From Epiperipatus broadwayi (Eukaryota; Onychophora; Udeonychophora; Euonychophora; Peripatidae), in the NCBI GenBank assembly GCA_028023455.1, contig JAQFVV010012496.1, positions 994,001-1,058,000 of the forward strand: a stretch of DNA of 64,000 nt. The letters run 5' to 3'. Shown here in pieces: positions 46,074-57,996 of this stretch. Both the position numbers and the translations under genes were made by a program. The notes beneath the pieces were generated by a model. It worked only from the letters and a program-made list of their open reading frames with translations. It was not told the origin of the DNA and did not search any database. The first letter of the stretch is position 1, and the number at the start of each line of letters is the position of its first letter.

Positions 46074-46605
46074 GTGACAACCAGAGTAGAAAAATTCAAA
46101 AATATTAAACACTAATATTATTTTACCAAGTATTTCGGTACTGAGTATCAGAATCGTGGTGACATATTGGAAATGAATGGTTAATATTCCAGTACATGCT
46201 CAGTGGAACACTAATGTTATGCTGATTAACAACATTATTAAACTTAGCAATAAACCAAACCTCTTTCAACTTCCTCTTTCTACTGTTTAATACATTACAC
46301 ACAGTACTGATATTTTGAGGACAAAACTATTTTTGGGCATGAGTTTTGTCCTCAAAATATCAGTATTGTGTGTAATGAATTAAAAAGTAGATAGAGGAAG
46401 TTGAAAGAGGTTTGTTTATTGTTAGTCTAATAATGTTGCTAATCAGCATAACACTGGTGTTCCACTGAGCATGTACTTGAATATTAACCATTCAGTTCCA
46501 ATATGTCACCATGATTCTGCTACTCGGTACCAAAAGCACTTAGCAAAATAGTATTAGTGTTTAATGTTTTTGAATTTTTGTACTCTGGTTGTCACATATG
46601 TGAAC
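46074..46605. repeat. 530-bp palindrome with a hammerhead-like relic in each arm
   Basis: The arms meet near 46,331 (TTTTGTCCTCAAAATATCAGT and complement). Inside the left arm, minus strand, TTCTGATACTCAGTACCGAAATAC keeps CTGA, a TAC/GTA stem and CGAAATAC, but the GA of the core block is missing. Confidence 0.75.
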
Positions 46606-46939
46606 AATTATTTATAATAAAGAATAATAATTTTATCCAAACTATATACTTTATTATTTTCATATCCATTTTAACATGAATAAAGTCAATCCACAGATCT
46701 TTCACAATACAATTAATAATAAACAAATTTATATATTAATATTATCATTGACAGAACAACACAGCTCAATACTTTATAGGTTAAGATATCCACCATCAAA
46801 ATCAAACAAGGAAAAAAAAATTATGACATTTTACCACATACTGAAACTCATCTCAAGCTTCAGTAGGTACAATATATATTAATAACAAAATTTAAAAATA
46901 GTGCAGACTTGAATGAGATTAATGGGGAAATAAAAATAA

Positions 46940-47455
46940 CACTAAATGTCACATGCTCACTATTCTTTATGCTTACACAAGCTTTTTACACAAAGGCTAA
47001 ACTCTCTATACAGTAGCACCACTCAGTAGAAGCCAGAGTAATCAATGGATGCAAGAAGATTTTATGCATAAAATTCTTATTATAGTGGCTGTGGTTATTA
47101 AAGAACAAAAGACATCAAAAGGTATGGATGCTGAACTGAGTTCAGATCTATATGACTATACAAGCTAATGAACTTGAATTAAAAACCTGTGTTTTCATTT
47201 GGGGATTAAAGCTTTATAGTTAGCTAATAAGATAAAAGGTGACTGCTGGAGGAATGCATTAGAGCCTAAGATCTAGATGTAGTGCTCTCAGATCCAAGGC
47301 TTCTCACTGATGAAAACCACAAGCTAGAAACTAGTCTCAGGATATTGGACGAATAGGAATTAGATAGGGACTTAATGCATAAATCCTTCTTGCATCCATT
47401 GATTACTCTGACTTGTATGTAGACTTTAGCCCCTGTATAAAATAAAAATAGATAC
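46940..47455 (+). repeat. Family A copy, rearranged, with hammerhead
   Basis: An antisense end (46,945-47,080) is followed by a plus-sense unit from GTGGTTATTAAAGAAC to the GCATCCATTGATTACTCTG end. This resembles the inverted-junction insert at 19,397. Confidence 0.8.
47292..47350 (+). ncRNA. Hammerhead motif A11
   Basis: ATCCAA/TTGGAC, CTGATGA, a stem II with one A-C mismatch (AAC/GCT), GAAAC, ACTAGT, GTC. The core is intact and inner stem I is imperfect. Confidence 0.65.
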
Positions 47456-47924
47456 ATTAAGAAGAGCAAAGATGAGAGATTCAAAAAGCAACAGTTTTCC
47501 AGAAAGTTTTCATTTGAGACTGGTTATCACAAGTTATTATCATTGCTGATTGGTCTTTATTACTTATTCACAGTATTTTAATGCCTTATTAATCCAAAGT
47601 GTTAGAAAATAACTTTTGCACTTCTATAAATATAAAATATTTCATTCAACGCACAATATGTTTTCTAAATAAGATAAAAATTTATACTTTTTAGAAAAAA
47701 ATTAAATATAAACTCTATCAAATGTTTTTTAATCTAATTTCAACAAATTTTCAGTGACTTATCCTATTAATCAAATAAACTGTTAGATAATCCATATTAT
47801 TCTAATCATGAGTAATCATAGCCTTTACATTTTAGCATAGTGAATGGATTAGCAGATTCAGAATTAACAATTACATCATCAATTCTAAATTGAGTTACAT
47901 ATACATATATAATCAAATACCAGT

Positions 47925-48435
47925 CAACACATAGACAATCCCAATATTAATAACAATCAACAATTTCAAACTGTTGTCAAGGCAACCGTCTTTTAAGAAT
48001 AAAGGTGGAATCCACCTTTATTAATTGTTTGATATACTAATATAGACAATAAAGATTGCAACTTGGCCACAGAGATTGAAATTATTAATACAAAGAGGTT
48101 TAAATAAATCTCTTTAAATAGGTAAATATAACCTGTTCTGAATGCAGACTAACAAATAGTCAATTATAACATTACAAACTGCAATTATAATTTTCAAATT
48201 GCACCCAAAATAATAATACTCAAGGCTAAATGGGGTTGTAAGTAATCATTAAAAACTAGTCAACAAATAGACAATCCCAATATCAATAAAAATCAACAAT
48301 TTCAAATTGTTGTCAAGGCAACCTCCTTTTAACTTAGGTAAAATTTACCTTTATTTATAGTCCAATATATTTACATAAACACTAAAGATTGCAACTTGAC
48401 CATGGAGATAGAAATTATTCACATATATTAGTTTA
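47925..48435 (+). repeat. Family D direct repeat, 326-bp offset
   Basis: AGTCAAC followed by TAGACAATCCCAATAT starts at 47,932 and 48,258. Both copies then share AATTTCAAA, TTGTTGTCAAGGCAACC and AAAGATTGCAACTTG. Confidence 0.8.
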
Positions 48436-48677
48436 GATTAATTTCAAAATGTTCAATCTGCCATTAGGATGTTCAAATGTCAGTTGATCTTACGAATAAT
48501 TACAATTATTTTGTTTCATAGACTTTTATATGGTTTTCTCCAAAACTTGTTTTATTTTTATAAATTATTGTGAAAATAATAATATTAGCTTTAGGCATTT
48601 TAGTGTCAAAACCAAAACAAAATTTAATGATTTTTCTAAAGCACAAATAATAAATGAACACTTTTTCCAATAGTTGT

Positions 48678-48713
48678 TATTGCTCTTCTTCTTCATCATC
48701 ATCATCATCATCA

Positions 48714-48748
<35 letters not shown>
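48678..48748. repeat. CTT/CAT/ATT trinucleotide microsatellite
   Basis: Short CTT, then (CAT)n, then (ATT)n runs. Confidence 0.95.
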
Positions 48749-48774
48749 CAAGTATAGTATATATATTTAAGCTA

Positions 48775-48970
48775 GATGTAATTAGAGGACATTTGAACCC
48801 AGATTTTCAAATTCCCTTCAGTCATCCACTCCATCTTATATACCCATACACATAACCACATACATGTGAAAAAGATAAATGATCTCCAATAGCCGTATTT
48901 CGTGCTAAACCAGCACTCATCAGTTGGTCCGAATCATCATCTCCCACATATATATATAAGCATTGCTCGT
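48775..48970 (-). repeat. Family E single copy
   Basis: A minus-sense end with hammerhead E8, truncated after CATATATATATAAGCATTGC. Confidence 0.8.
48879..48936 (-). ncRNA. Hammerhead ribozyme motif E8, canonical core
   Basis: Minus strand: ATGAT outer strand (paired with ATCAT), ACCAA, CTGATGA, stem II GTGCT/AGCAC (5 pairs, canonical G-C next to the core) with loop GGTTT, GAAA, a short stem III, CTA triplet, TTGG. It is the best stem II of all copies. The outer stem ATGAT/ATCAT differs from ATAAT/ATTAT in E4 on both strands, so pairing is preserved. Confidence 0.85.
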
Positions 48971-49235
48971 TTATATTAAAATTATAGATATTTATATAAT
49001 TCTTTTATATAATTAAACTATTTCTTTATTTTATTTTGCAGTTGCTTTGAATTTTAGTGAATATATCACATATGTAATTAATAGCAAAAAAAAGTAATAT
49101 ATATATTTGTCCGCACTCACATATAGTTATTTTGAATCATTAAACAATAAATAAATTACTAAATATAAAGGACGTACTAGAAATTTTTAGTTTGAAGTTA
49201 AGATTTAAATAATATTCAAATAAATTATATTTTAG

Positions 49236-49334
49236 GATGCGATGAAGGTGGCGCTCGAATCTGGAGACAGGCCAACTCAAGCCAGATGTCTGTGTTGTTT
49301 TGCCGATATTCATCGGACTCTAAAAGATGTAGAT
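49236..49334 (+). CDS. RAPSN: Single exon of a rapsyn-like gene
   Basis: A 99-bp block of ordinary GC content stands out from AT-rich surroundings. It is preceded by a TTATATTTTAG acceptor and followed by a GTAAGT donor, and both boundaries fall between codons. It encodes 33 residues, including [18 protein letters not shown] and ending DVD. Rapsyn proteins have MKIALxHGDRPxQAxCLxCFADIHR in one of their N-terminal TPR repeats, so the match is specific. Rapsyn is a peripheral membrane scaffold that clusters nicotinic receptors at synapses. I found no neighbouring exon in the window, so the flanking introns would be at least about 14 kb downstream and probably tens of kb upstream. No internal stop or frameshift is present. 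Whether it is part of a working gene cannot be judged from one exon. Confidence 0.88.
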
Positions 49335-50585
49335 GTAAGTATCTTTCTAAGATTTTCATATTTAGGCAAAATTTATTGTTATTTGAATTAATTTATGCAC
49401 AACATAAAAACAATTGGATACATGTTTATTGATACATAAAAAAAGGAAATGCATATGGGCTTATTACTCGAGAGTTCATAAGAAATTCGAATTCCAGAGT
49501 CGATCCGTGAATATCGATCCCAAATCGGCCTCTCTACAAACTTCGCCAAACAGCGCAGGACATTGATAGGAAAGATCTATATGAAATAAACTGCATATAA
49601 ATTATTTAATAATCGCATCTGTTTTCTATATTACTTTATATATATACAAACATACACATATTTATGTATGCATGTTTTTTTTGTTATTTTTTATACAAAT
49701 AATAAATTAATGAATAAAAAAAAGTATTGATTTTACTCAGTAATGATCAGATTAATATCTACCCCCCCCCCATTTTAATTGGATTAAATCAATATGTTTT
49801 GCCACCTATGATTTGTGAAAACTACCAAAAAAATAAAAAATTATTTAGAAATATAATTATTATACCATCTTTGCTAAAAAGATAAGCGATCTCATAAGAA
49901 AACAATTGACATTCATTATCCTATTATAAAACGCTTTTTTATCTAAAATTTCCGTAGTGTAACTTTCATTACACCACTCTCACCCAAGGTAGAGATTGAT
50001 TTTAATTATTATAAAAGTTTGTCCTGTTTTTGAATCATAACTATAATCGTATATCAAATCGTAACCAGTTTGTTTGTAGATTAGATTCTAATGTTGCCTT
50101 GGGCTAAGGAGAAGATTTTCGCATTAAATTATCCCTTGCCGTAAATTAAAAAGTGGATATAAAAAAAGAAAGAAGTTTGAATATAACAAAGGTGCATCTC
50201 AGTAATTTATCTAAGTGTTTATAATCTTTAAATTGAATATAGCTCACTGTATATGTAAACAAAGGGAGTAAATCATTTTTCCCCTGGCTAAAACTTAAAA
50301 AGCACTCTAAATGTTGAGCGAAGGAATCAAGAATACAATGCTCTCCATGTTTATAATCATACTTTTGTCAACATTGTTGCTAATTAAGAGTGAAATTAAT
50401 TTATCAACCAGGTGGAATATGACACTTCAGAGTTAGTAAACTCATAATTAATAATGCAAGTCTGGATACAGCAAATAAAGTTAGCAACACTGCCAGAAAA
50501 CATTAAAATGATAGATTTTATTGGTCTTTCAGGTATATATAATTAAGATGTCTAGATCTAAATTTAAAAGATAAAAACAGTGAGC
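49335..50585. other. Probable intron, nothing else recognised
   Basis: AT-rich with a C-run at 49,762-49,771. No second exon was found. Confidence 0.45.
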
Positions 50586-50589
50586 ATAG

Positions 50590-50965
50590 TAAAATTACAT
50601 GATCACCATTTCTTATTCTTATACAAGCTGTTTACACAGAGGATAAACTTTCCATATAGTAGCACCACCAGTGCAAGCCAGAGTAATGAATGAATGAAAG
50701 AAGGTTTGTGCATAAAATTCCCATCTAGTGTCTACTCATCCAATATCCCCAAATTATTTTCCAGCTTAGTTCCTAAGATCTAGGTGCAGTGCTCTCAGAT
50801 TCAAGGCTCCTCCCTGATGAAAGTTACACGCTGAAAACTATTCTGGGGATATTGGATGAGTAGGCACTAAATAAAGATTTTATGAACAAACCTTCTGCAT
50901 CCATTGATTACTCTGGTTTGCACTGAGTAGTTCTACTATATGGATAGTTTATCCTAGTAAAATTA
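50590..50965 (+). repeat. Family A copy with inverted 5' part
   Basis: An antisense end (50,595-50,770) is followed by plus-sense sequence with the hammerhead and the TCCATTGATTACTCTGG end. Confidence 0.8.
50799..50857 (+). ncRNA. Hammerhead motif A12, degenerate
   Basis: CTGATGA is kept; stem II and stem III have changes (GCTGAAAAC, TATTC). Cleavage is doubtful. Confidence 0.5.
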
Positions 50966-51114
50966 ATTCAATCTATATTTGTTGGTCCTCAGAATATTAT
51001 GCAATGTTTGAAAACTCAAATGTTAAGTACAACCAACAGTTCCATTTAAATCACTATACTGAGACTTATTTTAAATTTACTTTACTCAACTGATAATCAC
51101 CCTAATATTGTTAT

Positions 51115-51345
51115 CTTTTAGTCAGCCATTGAATCCTTCAGGACCCCCAGTCTATAAGTGATTCAATATATGCTTTATTTGCTAGCAAAATTGATGAACT
51201 TTCTAATAAAATTGAACAACTTTAAATCGAAAACTTTAAAACTTCTAATGAAGATGTATATCATGGCTACATTAATTCCTGTAAGAAATTAGGCTGCAAT
51301 ATGTTTAAAATTTCAGGGATAGTTTAATTCAACTTGGAAATCATT
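51115..51345 (+). pseudogene. Possible decayed coding fragment
   Basis: One frame reads YALFASKIDELSNKIEQL and, after a stop, NFKTSNEDVYHGYINSCKKL. The coiled-coil-like composition and continuous frame look like old coding sequence, perhaps from a retroelement. No family is recognised. Confidence 0.3.
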
Positions 51346-51459
51346 AATTTCTTTAATGGAGTTGAGATAACAAACACTCTCCTTAACATCACCAATAAAT
51401 AGAATTCACAGGTATTTTCTTTTTTCTGATTACAATCACCATTTTTGTAATCCACTTAA

Positions 51460-51775
51460 TGAAGTACAATTGTTACTACACCCCTCATATGCAAAGTAGG
51501 GACTGTTTTTTGTCTGTTTTTAACACTTTGTGGAGGGATGCAATCATAAACATATGTCCAAAGACATATGAAAAAGTACCATATAATACTAAATCATTCG
51601 TGCACTTTACTACTGTTACACAATGCTTTATTTACCACCCTCTTTTACAGTTTTGATTGCCCCAGCAATCTTCTTCAGAACTTTTATATATCTCTTAACT
51701 TCAACTGCTAAATATTATTCATTAAGTGGATAATCTCTAATCTAATGAATGACTAATACAAATTATTACCATCTT
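51460..51775 (-). repeat. Family B copy with hammerhead-like motif
   Basis: Minus strand: CTGAAGA, A, stem II GATTGC/GCAATC (6 pairs, loop TGGG), AAAACTGTAAAAG, then the body that also occurs at 3.3-3.9 kb (AAGTAGGGACTG, CATATGTCCAAAGACATATG). The core G of GAAA is again A. Confidence 0.65.
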
Positions 51776-52016
51776 TGTAATCTTTAACCTTTGATTTCTA
51801 AGATAACAATTTGTCTTCATTCCAACCAGGAAAAATTACAAATAGATACTGCTTTCATGTACTTGCAGATATTTAGGTAGCTACTGAAACTTTAATCTTC
51901 TTATCACCACTGTAAGAATTTAACTGTTGGTTTTTATTTTATTTCAAAACTGTATAATTTCTTTAATTGATTAATAGTCATCATAAAATAAAAATTCATA
52001 TAACATTACAAGGTAA

Positions 52017-53790
52017 TAGTATGAATACTGAACCCTACCATTTGATGGCACTCTTTTTTGCTCAATGCACATCAATATCCTGATTCATGGGCTGTCTGTT
52101 TGTTTACATAATATTACGGTAAAATTTTTTTTTTTTTTTTTTTCAACGGGTTTTTAATTTTTTTTCTGTCGGCAGCCCATCTATTTGGTTTACATAATAT
52201 TATGGTAAACCACCAAAGTTTTTTTTTATTTCACCCAGTTTTTTTTTTGTTGTTGTTTTTTAATAAACAAATACTTTGTTTTTAGATGGTCTGGGATGTT
52301 GGTTTGTTTTTAAATTATTGATTAACTGTCCATCGGTTTCTTTACATAATATTACTTACGGTAAACCAAAGTTTTTTTTTTCACCCGTTTTTATTAATTT
52401 TTTTGGTTCATTTTTTTAAGAAACAAACACTTTGTTTTTAAATGGTGTTAGGGGTGTTGGTTTGCTTTGAAATTATCGATTAATGTTCTGTCGGTTTGTT
52501 TACACAAAAATACGGTAACAAACACTTTGTTGTTTTTAGATGGTGGAGAAGGATTGGTTGTTTGCTTTGAACTTATCTTCTTTTTTTTTTGTTTGATGTT
52601 TTGATTTGCTGAAAGTCTTCAACAATTAGGAACTTTTGAATAAACCAACACTTGGTTTTTTAAAGGGTGGAGGGGAAAGGGGTTGTTTTGATTTTGAATT
52701 GTCATCTTTTTTTTTGTCAATTTATTAGGAGGCTTTTCTATTTTTTTTGTTTCAAATCTTTACACTACAGAAAGCTATAATATATGATAGCGAAAAGTTC
52801 TTTCTTAATTTTTAGGCCTTTAATTTAAAAAAAGACATAAACAGTTGGTTTTTAAAGAACACTTTTTTTAAGCTGGGGGAAATGGGATGGGGTGGCTGGG
52901 AAGGTTTGATTTGATTTTTAATTATTGACTTCTTTTGGCCTTTTCTTTTTGAACATTTTATTATGTTACCACACAGTTCTTTATTATTATTTTATGTATT
53001 TTTTTTTGGGTGAGGCCTTTTGAATAAACTCTTAAACCCTTTTTTTATTTTGGTATAATAAAATATTACCTACTTTAATTAACTGTTAATGAAACTTGTC
53101 AAATATTACCTACCTACTTTCTAATCATGTGAACAACAACAAAAAAACAACAGCTTCCCATAAAATAATTTATTGAATCAAAAATAAACGAAACTTTGGA
53201 CAAGTTGTGAACCAAAACAAGTAACAAAAAACCATCATTTTCGGGGGCATAAAAAAAAGCCAAAAGTAACATGCAAATAAAATAACAGGGAAGCCTCAAA
53301 TCTGTAAGTAACGGGATTTTGGAGCCCTTGAACCAACTTTCCTTACAGTTCTTGTGCAGATTCACGCATAAACGGGCATTTGCATGTGAAATCAGAAATA
53401 ACTCTGCTGAAAAGAAAAACCATTTCAAGTAGTGTGCAGTTCAAAAGAATAGGGAAGCATGTGTAACAACATGATAATTCTTAATATGGAATACTAATTC
53501 CTCTATGCTTTCTAAAAAAATTCCAACAATGAATTTTTGCAGTTTCATCTCTTTCAAATACGGCCACCATGAAATCAGACCGTAGCAAGAATTCAAGAGC
53601 ACTCACTTGATGAAAACTGTCGCAATGCAATGGGCATAGTATCTTGTTACATAATCGTAGAATACGGCCTGTTATGGCTCAAAAAACACCTATTGTAGTG
53701 TCAGCCATAAACTAAGGCCACTAAAATGGTATATTGATGTGCGTTTTATGAAAAATGACACCATCAAGCAGTGGGGTTCAGTATTCATAC
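52017..53790 (-). mobile_element. DNA transposon relic, probably Merlin-like (ISXO2-type DDE)
   Basis: The ends are inverted repeats of about 65 bp: TAATAGTATGAATACTGAAC at the left and its complement at the right, followed inward by a diverged ACATCAATAT block. On the minus strand (53,114-53,428) the residues LHKNCKESWFKGSKIPLLTD resemble the C...SWFxGSKxPL region near the N-terminal zinc part of ISXO2-like/Merlin transposases, but no full DDE triad could be found. The left half is T-rich and repetitive. No TSD was fixed. Superfamily assignment rests on a short motif. Confidence 0.5.
52100..52780. repeat. Diverged tandem segments around TACATAATATTACGGTAAA
   Basis: Four to five loosely repeated blocks of about 130-190 bp, each with TTTACATAATATTACGGTAA or a variant, long T runs and an ACACTTTGTTTTTA(G/A)ATGG segment. 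They lie inside the DNA transposon relic. Confidence 0.6.
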
Positions 53791-54513
53791 TATTATCCAT
53801 AACAATACTATCCAAAAAAACTAAACTTTACTCAAATTCTTCCCCAACCATGGTTTCATCTATTAACAAATAGAGCTAATAGTATAGCTGTTAGGCAGTA
53901 TTTAATTTTTATTTTTCGTCAAATATTGCAATTGTTTGAAATTTCTTTTAATTGTATTACTTTGTGCTATGTTAAATTATATATTTAACTACAATGTTCA
54001 ATTTTAAAATAAAGTAAGAATTATTCAGATTTACAAATTAATGGTACAATTTAATGTAATCTATAATTTGATAATTGACGTACAAGTTTTTTCGTACCTA
54101 TATCTTAAATCTAAACATAAGGGACTTTGAACTCAGACTTTCACTCAACCTTCAACTCTACATGCTATCTCAGCTTTATATTAAGATAGCAAATCTTCAT
54201 ACTTTAATGAACAGGCTCCAATCTATTTCATCCTCCAACTCTTCAGCCATCCATATCATTCAAAATCTGAAGATGGAATGCTCAAAGCTCACACTAATGC
54301 CAACATTGTTGTTCCACCCATGTTGACCATAGGTCACTCTGACCCCTCATGTGTAGGACATAATCCATTTACATATATATATGAGAGATGGGCTGACTTT
54401 GTGCTTAATAGTTAATAATTGACATACAGGCTTGAACTCAGACTTTCTCTCAACCTTCAACTCTTCTATCTCATACCACTGATACACCTGATGTCGCATA
54501 TGTCTAAAAAATA

Positions 54514-54573
54514 AATAATCACCAATATTCATATTTTGTGCTAAACCAGCACTCATCAGTTGGTCCAGATTAT
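54514..54573 (-). ncRNA. Hammerhead motif E9, mutated core
   Basis: Minus strand: CTGATGA and GTGCT/AGCAC are complete but GAAA reads AAAA. Confidence 0.65.
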
Positions 54574-54619
54574 TATCTCTATACAAAGCTGAGCACTGAT
54601 TGCATATATGTGTAAAGAT

Positions 54620-54680
54620 GATAATCTGGACCAACTGACAAGTGCCGGTTTAGCACAAAATATACTTATTGGTGATTATT
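54620..54680 (+). ncRNA. Hammerhead motif E10, mutated core
   Basis: CTGACAA and AAAA replace both core blocks; ACCAA/TTGGT and stem II are largely kept. Confidence 0.6.
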
Positions 54681-55078
54681 GATCTTTTAGACATGTGTGG
54701 GATCAGGTGTATCAGTGGTATGAGATAGCATGGAGAGTTGAAAATTGAATGAAAGTCCGAGTGCAAAGCCCCTTATGTCTATAATTTGATGTAAATTAGT
54801 TTCCAATCAATAAATATTACTTTAAAACTAACATAACCATTTATGTAATCAATACATTACAGAGATTTACTTTATAATATTAGGAATAAAAATATGTAGG
54901 TACCCTTTATAAAACAATACGAAAATAAGATATAAATATTACATACAACTATCAAACTTTGAATTGTAAATTATAAAAGCACAAATATCATAAGATCAAG
55001 TTTAGATTAATCTTTATTAACTGTGCTAAATTTGACACATCACTAACTACAAAATGGGAACTTATTTATATTAAGCAG

Positions 55079-55137
<59 letters not shown>

Positions 55138-55168
55138 TATATGAGTTTATGTAAATATATATATATGT
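55079..55168. repeat. (TA)n microsatellite
   Basis: About 58 bp of pure TA, then interrupted TA. It borders the satellite that follows. Confidence 0.95.
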
Positions 55169-55169
55169 G

Positions 55170-56926
55170 TTTTTGGTGTCCTCTTGGCTTCGTTGCAGTT
55201 TTTACTTGCTTTTTGTTTTCTAAATTCCTTTGGGTCTTTCTTGCAATGTTAGTTGCGGGCTTCACATGGGTGTGCTGAACGAGTCAGCCCTGGTTCGGTT
55301 TGCTTGCTGGTTTGAAGCTTCGTCTAAAAATTCACGCGCAAGCTGAATAGAATTGTTTCATAAACCTCGGTTTGTATTCAGTCTAGTTTTTTTTCCTGTT
55401 CCTACGATAGCAAATAGTTGAAATCATGATCTGAAAGTGGAATTGTTAGAGTAGTGAATACTAACTACTCTGACTTTATGTAAACAAATGTTGATTGGCG
55501 TCTTGGTAGGACCCATCTGTGGACATAAATACAAGTGTTAGCTTTTTAATTTGCTTTTTGTTTATCATAAATGTACCTTTGAGGTTTTTTGATGATATAG
55601 ATTGAGAGGCTTCTACTATGTGGTGATCTGAACTGAGATCAGACATGTAGTATCTGGTTTGTATGTGAGTTTGAGACTTACGTGTCTAAAATTCATTGAG
55701 TAATAGAAATTGTTCTAAAGTCAGAGTTTGTATTCAGATCTATTTCTTTATTCTGTCTTTCACTGGATAGCAAATAGCTTGAAATCATGATCTGAAAGTG
55801 GAATTATAGTTAGAGATAGTGAATACTAACTACTCTGACGTTTATTAAAAAAAATAGCTTGATTGGATCTTGTAGGACGCATCTGTGGCATAAATAAATG
55901 TTAGAAGTTTTTTAATTGATTTTTGTTTATATAAATTACTTTGAGGTCTTTTTGAATGTATAGATTGGAGGTTTACTATGTGGTGATGTGAATGAGATAA
56001 CCATGTAGATTGTTTGTAGTGAGTTTGAAGACTTGGTGAATAGAAATTGTTTATAAACTCAGAGTTTGTATTAGATTAGTTTTTTATTTGTTCTGAGATA
56101 GAAATAGTTGAAATATGATTGAAAGTGGAATTATAGTTAGAGATAGTGAATATATATTGAGTTTATGTAAAAAAAATATGTTGATTGGCATTTGTAGGGC
56201 ATCTGTGGTAAATAAGTTAGAAGTTTTTTAATTGATTTTTGTTATTAAATTACCTTGAGGTCTTTTTGAATGATATAGATTGAGAGGTTTATATGTGGTG
56301 ATGTGAACTGAGATCAACATGTAGTATCTGGTTTGTATGTGAGTTTGAAGAATTATGTTAAAATTCATTGCAAGTGAATAGAAATTGTTTATAAACGTAG
56401 AGTTTGATTCAGATCTAGTTTTTTATTCTTTTTACTGATAGAATAGTTGAAATATGATTGAAAGTGGAATTATAGTTAGAGATAGTAATACTAATATTGA
56501 GTTTAGTAAAAAAAATAGTGATTGAGTTTGTAGGACGATTGTGGCATAAATAAAGGTTAAAGTTTTTTAATTATTTTTGTTTATATAAATTATTTGAGGT
56601 TTTTTGATGATATAGATTGAGAGGTTTACTATGTGGTGATGTGAACTGAGATCAGACCCATGTAGCTATCTGGTTTGCTATGTGAGTTTGAAGAATTAGT
56701 GTTAAAATTCAGCTTAAGTGAATAGAAATTGTTTATAAAGCTCAGAGTTTGTATTCAGATCTAGTTTCTTTATTCCTGTCTTTCACTGACGATAGCAAAT
56801 AGCTTGAAATCATGATCTGAAAGTGGAATTATAGTTAGAGATAGTGAATACTAACTACTCTGACGTTTATGTAAACAAAACATACGCTTGATTGGCAGTC
56901 TTGGTAGGACGCCATCTGTGGACATA
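55170..56926. repeat. Satellite array, about 330-360-bp units, C-poor centre
   Basis: The marker GAAAGTGGAATT, with AAATCATGAT or AAATATGAT just before it, falls at 55,421, 55,782, 56,111, 56,452 and 56,807 (spacing 361, 329, 341, 355). A diverged partial unit precedes it. First and last units are normal; the middle three are shorter because many single bases, mostly C, are missing. The array is bounded by TA repeats on both sides. No coding capacity was seen. Confidence 0.9.
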
Positions 56927-57307
56927 TATATATATATATAAATTCCAATATTCTCATGGATAAATGATAAATACATAGTATTATTTCTGGGATCTTCCGT
57001 GTAATAAAAATATAATAGCTAAATAGCTGACGTTTTCAACACTTAGACAACCCCAATATCAATAACCATCAACAAATATGTCTGTATATGTGTATGTCTA
57101 AACAGAACCTTAAATGTTTATAAAATAGAGAAAAAATACAAGTTCTCTGAAAAGTGGTCATATGACCATCCTCTTTTTGTCATTCTCTTTAGACAATGGT
57201 TATATGTATTTATTGATGATTTTCCAAAACACTTGTCTACTTCCACCCCTATTTCATATATATGTAATAATAATATAATTCAATGTCTGTATTTCTTCAA
57301 ATCAATA

Positions 57308-57790
57308 TATGTAATCTTATAATTGAATATTTATAAATACAGTAATTAGATATATGTAAAGTATAACTTTAAAAATTTATCCACTTAGGAGCACTTTTGA
57401 CTATCCTCATAGTCTTGTCAACTAACACTTTGAAAGGCTAATCTTCCCACAATTCTGTGATTTTAACATTTGCTGCCTGTCTGTTAATTAAGTCTTGTTT
57501 GTATTTGTATATTAGTATAGATTCTTTTATTTTTTTTTGTTTTGTTTTTTTTTCAGTTTCCAATAACAAAAAAAAACAATTAAAGGAAAATAAAGGAAGC
57601 TATGCTAATATACAAATACAATTAGGTCTTAATAAGCAGACAGGTATGAAACATTAAGATCATGAAATTGTGTGAAGATTAGCCTTTCAAAGTGTTAATT
57701 GACAAAGACTATGAGGATAGTCGAAAGTGCTCCTAAGTGGATAAATTTTTAAAGTTATACTTACATATAACTAATTACTGTATTTATATA
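57308..57790. repeat. 470-bp foldback element, copy 2
   Basis: Same arms as at 32,757, with the central joint extended by CAGTTTCCAATAACAAAAAA. It is the mirror partner of copy 3. Confidence 0.88.
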
Positions 57791-57996
57791 TATATAATAC
57801 AAAATAAAATATCTGTTAATTAAAAAACTATTGTAACAACACTAAAAAGAATAAATATAATGGTAATTAACTATCATATAGTCTTTAAATCCACAGAAGA
57901 ACTTTCAGTTAATTTTTTAACCCTCCTCAACTGCCAAAAATACTTCTGCAAATTTAAAGACTGTATATAATACTTAATTACCATTATATTTAAATA

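Larger units (their letters stand above)
54115..54780. repeat. Family E pieces, including an inverted pair
   Basis: A central piece (54,115-54,345) with AACTCTTCAGCC and CTGACCCCTCATG is followed by inverted ends with motifs E9 and E10 that meet near 54,590. Confidence 0.82.
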
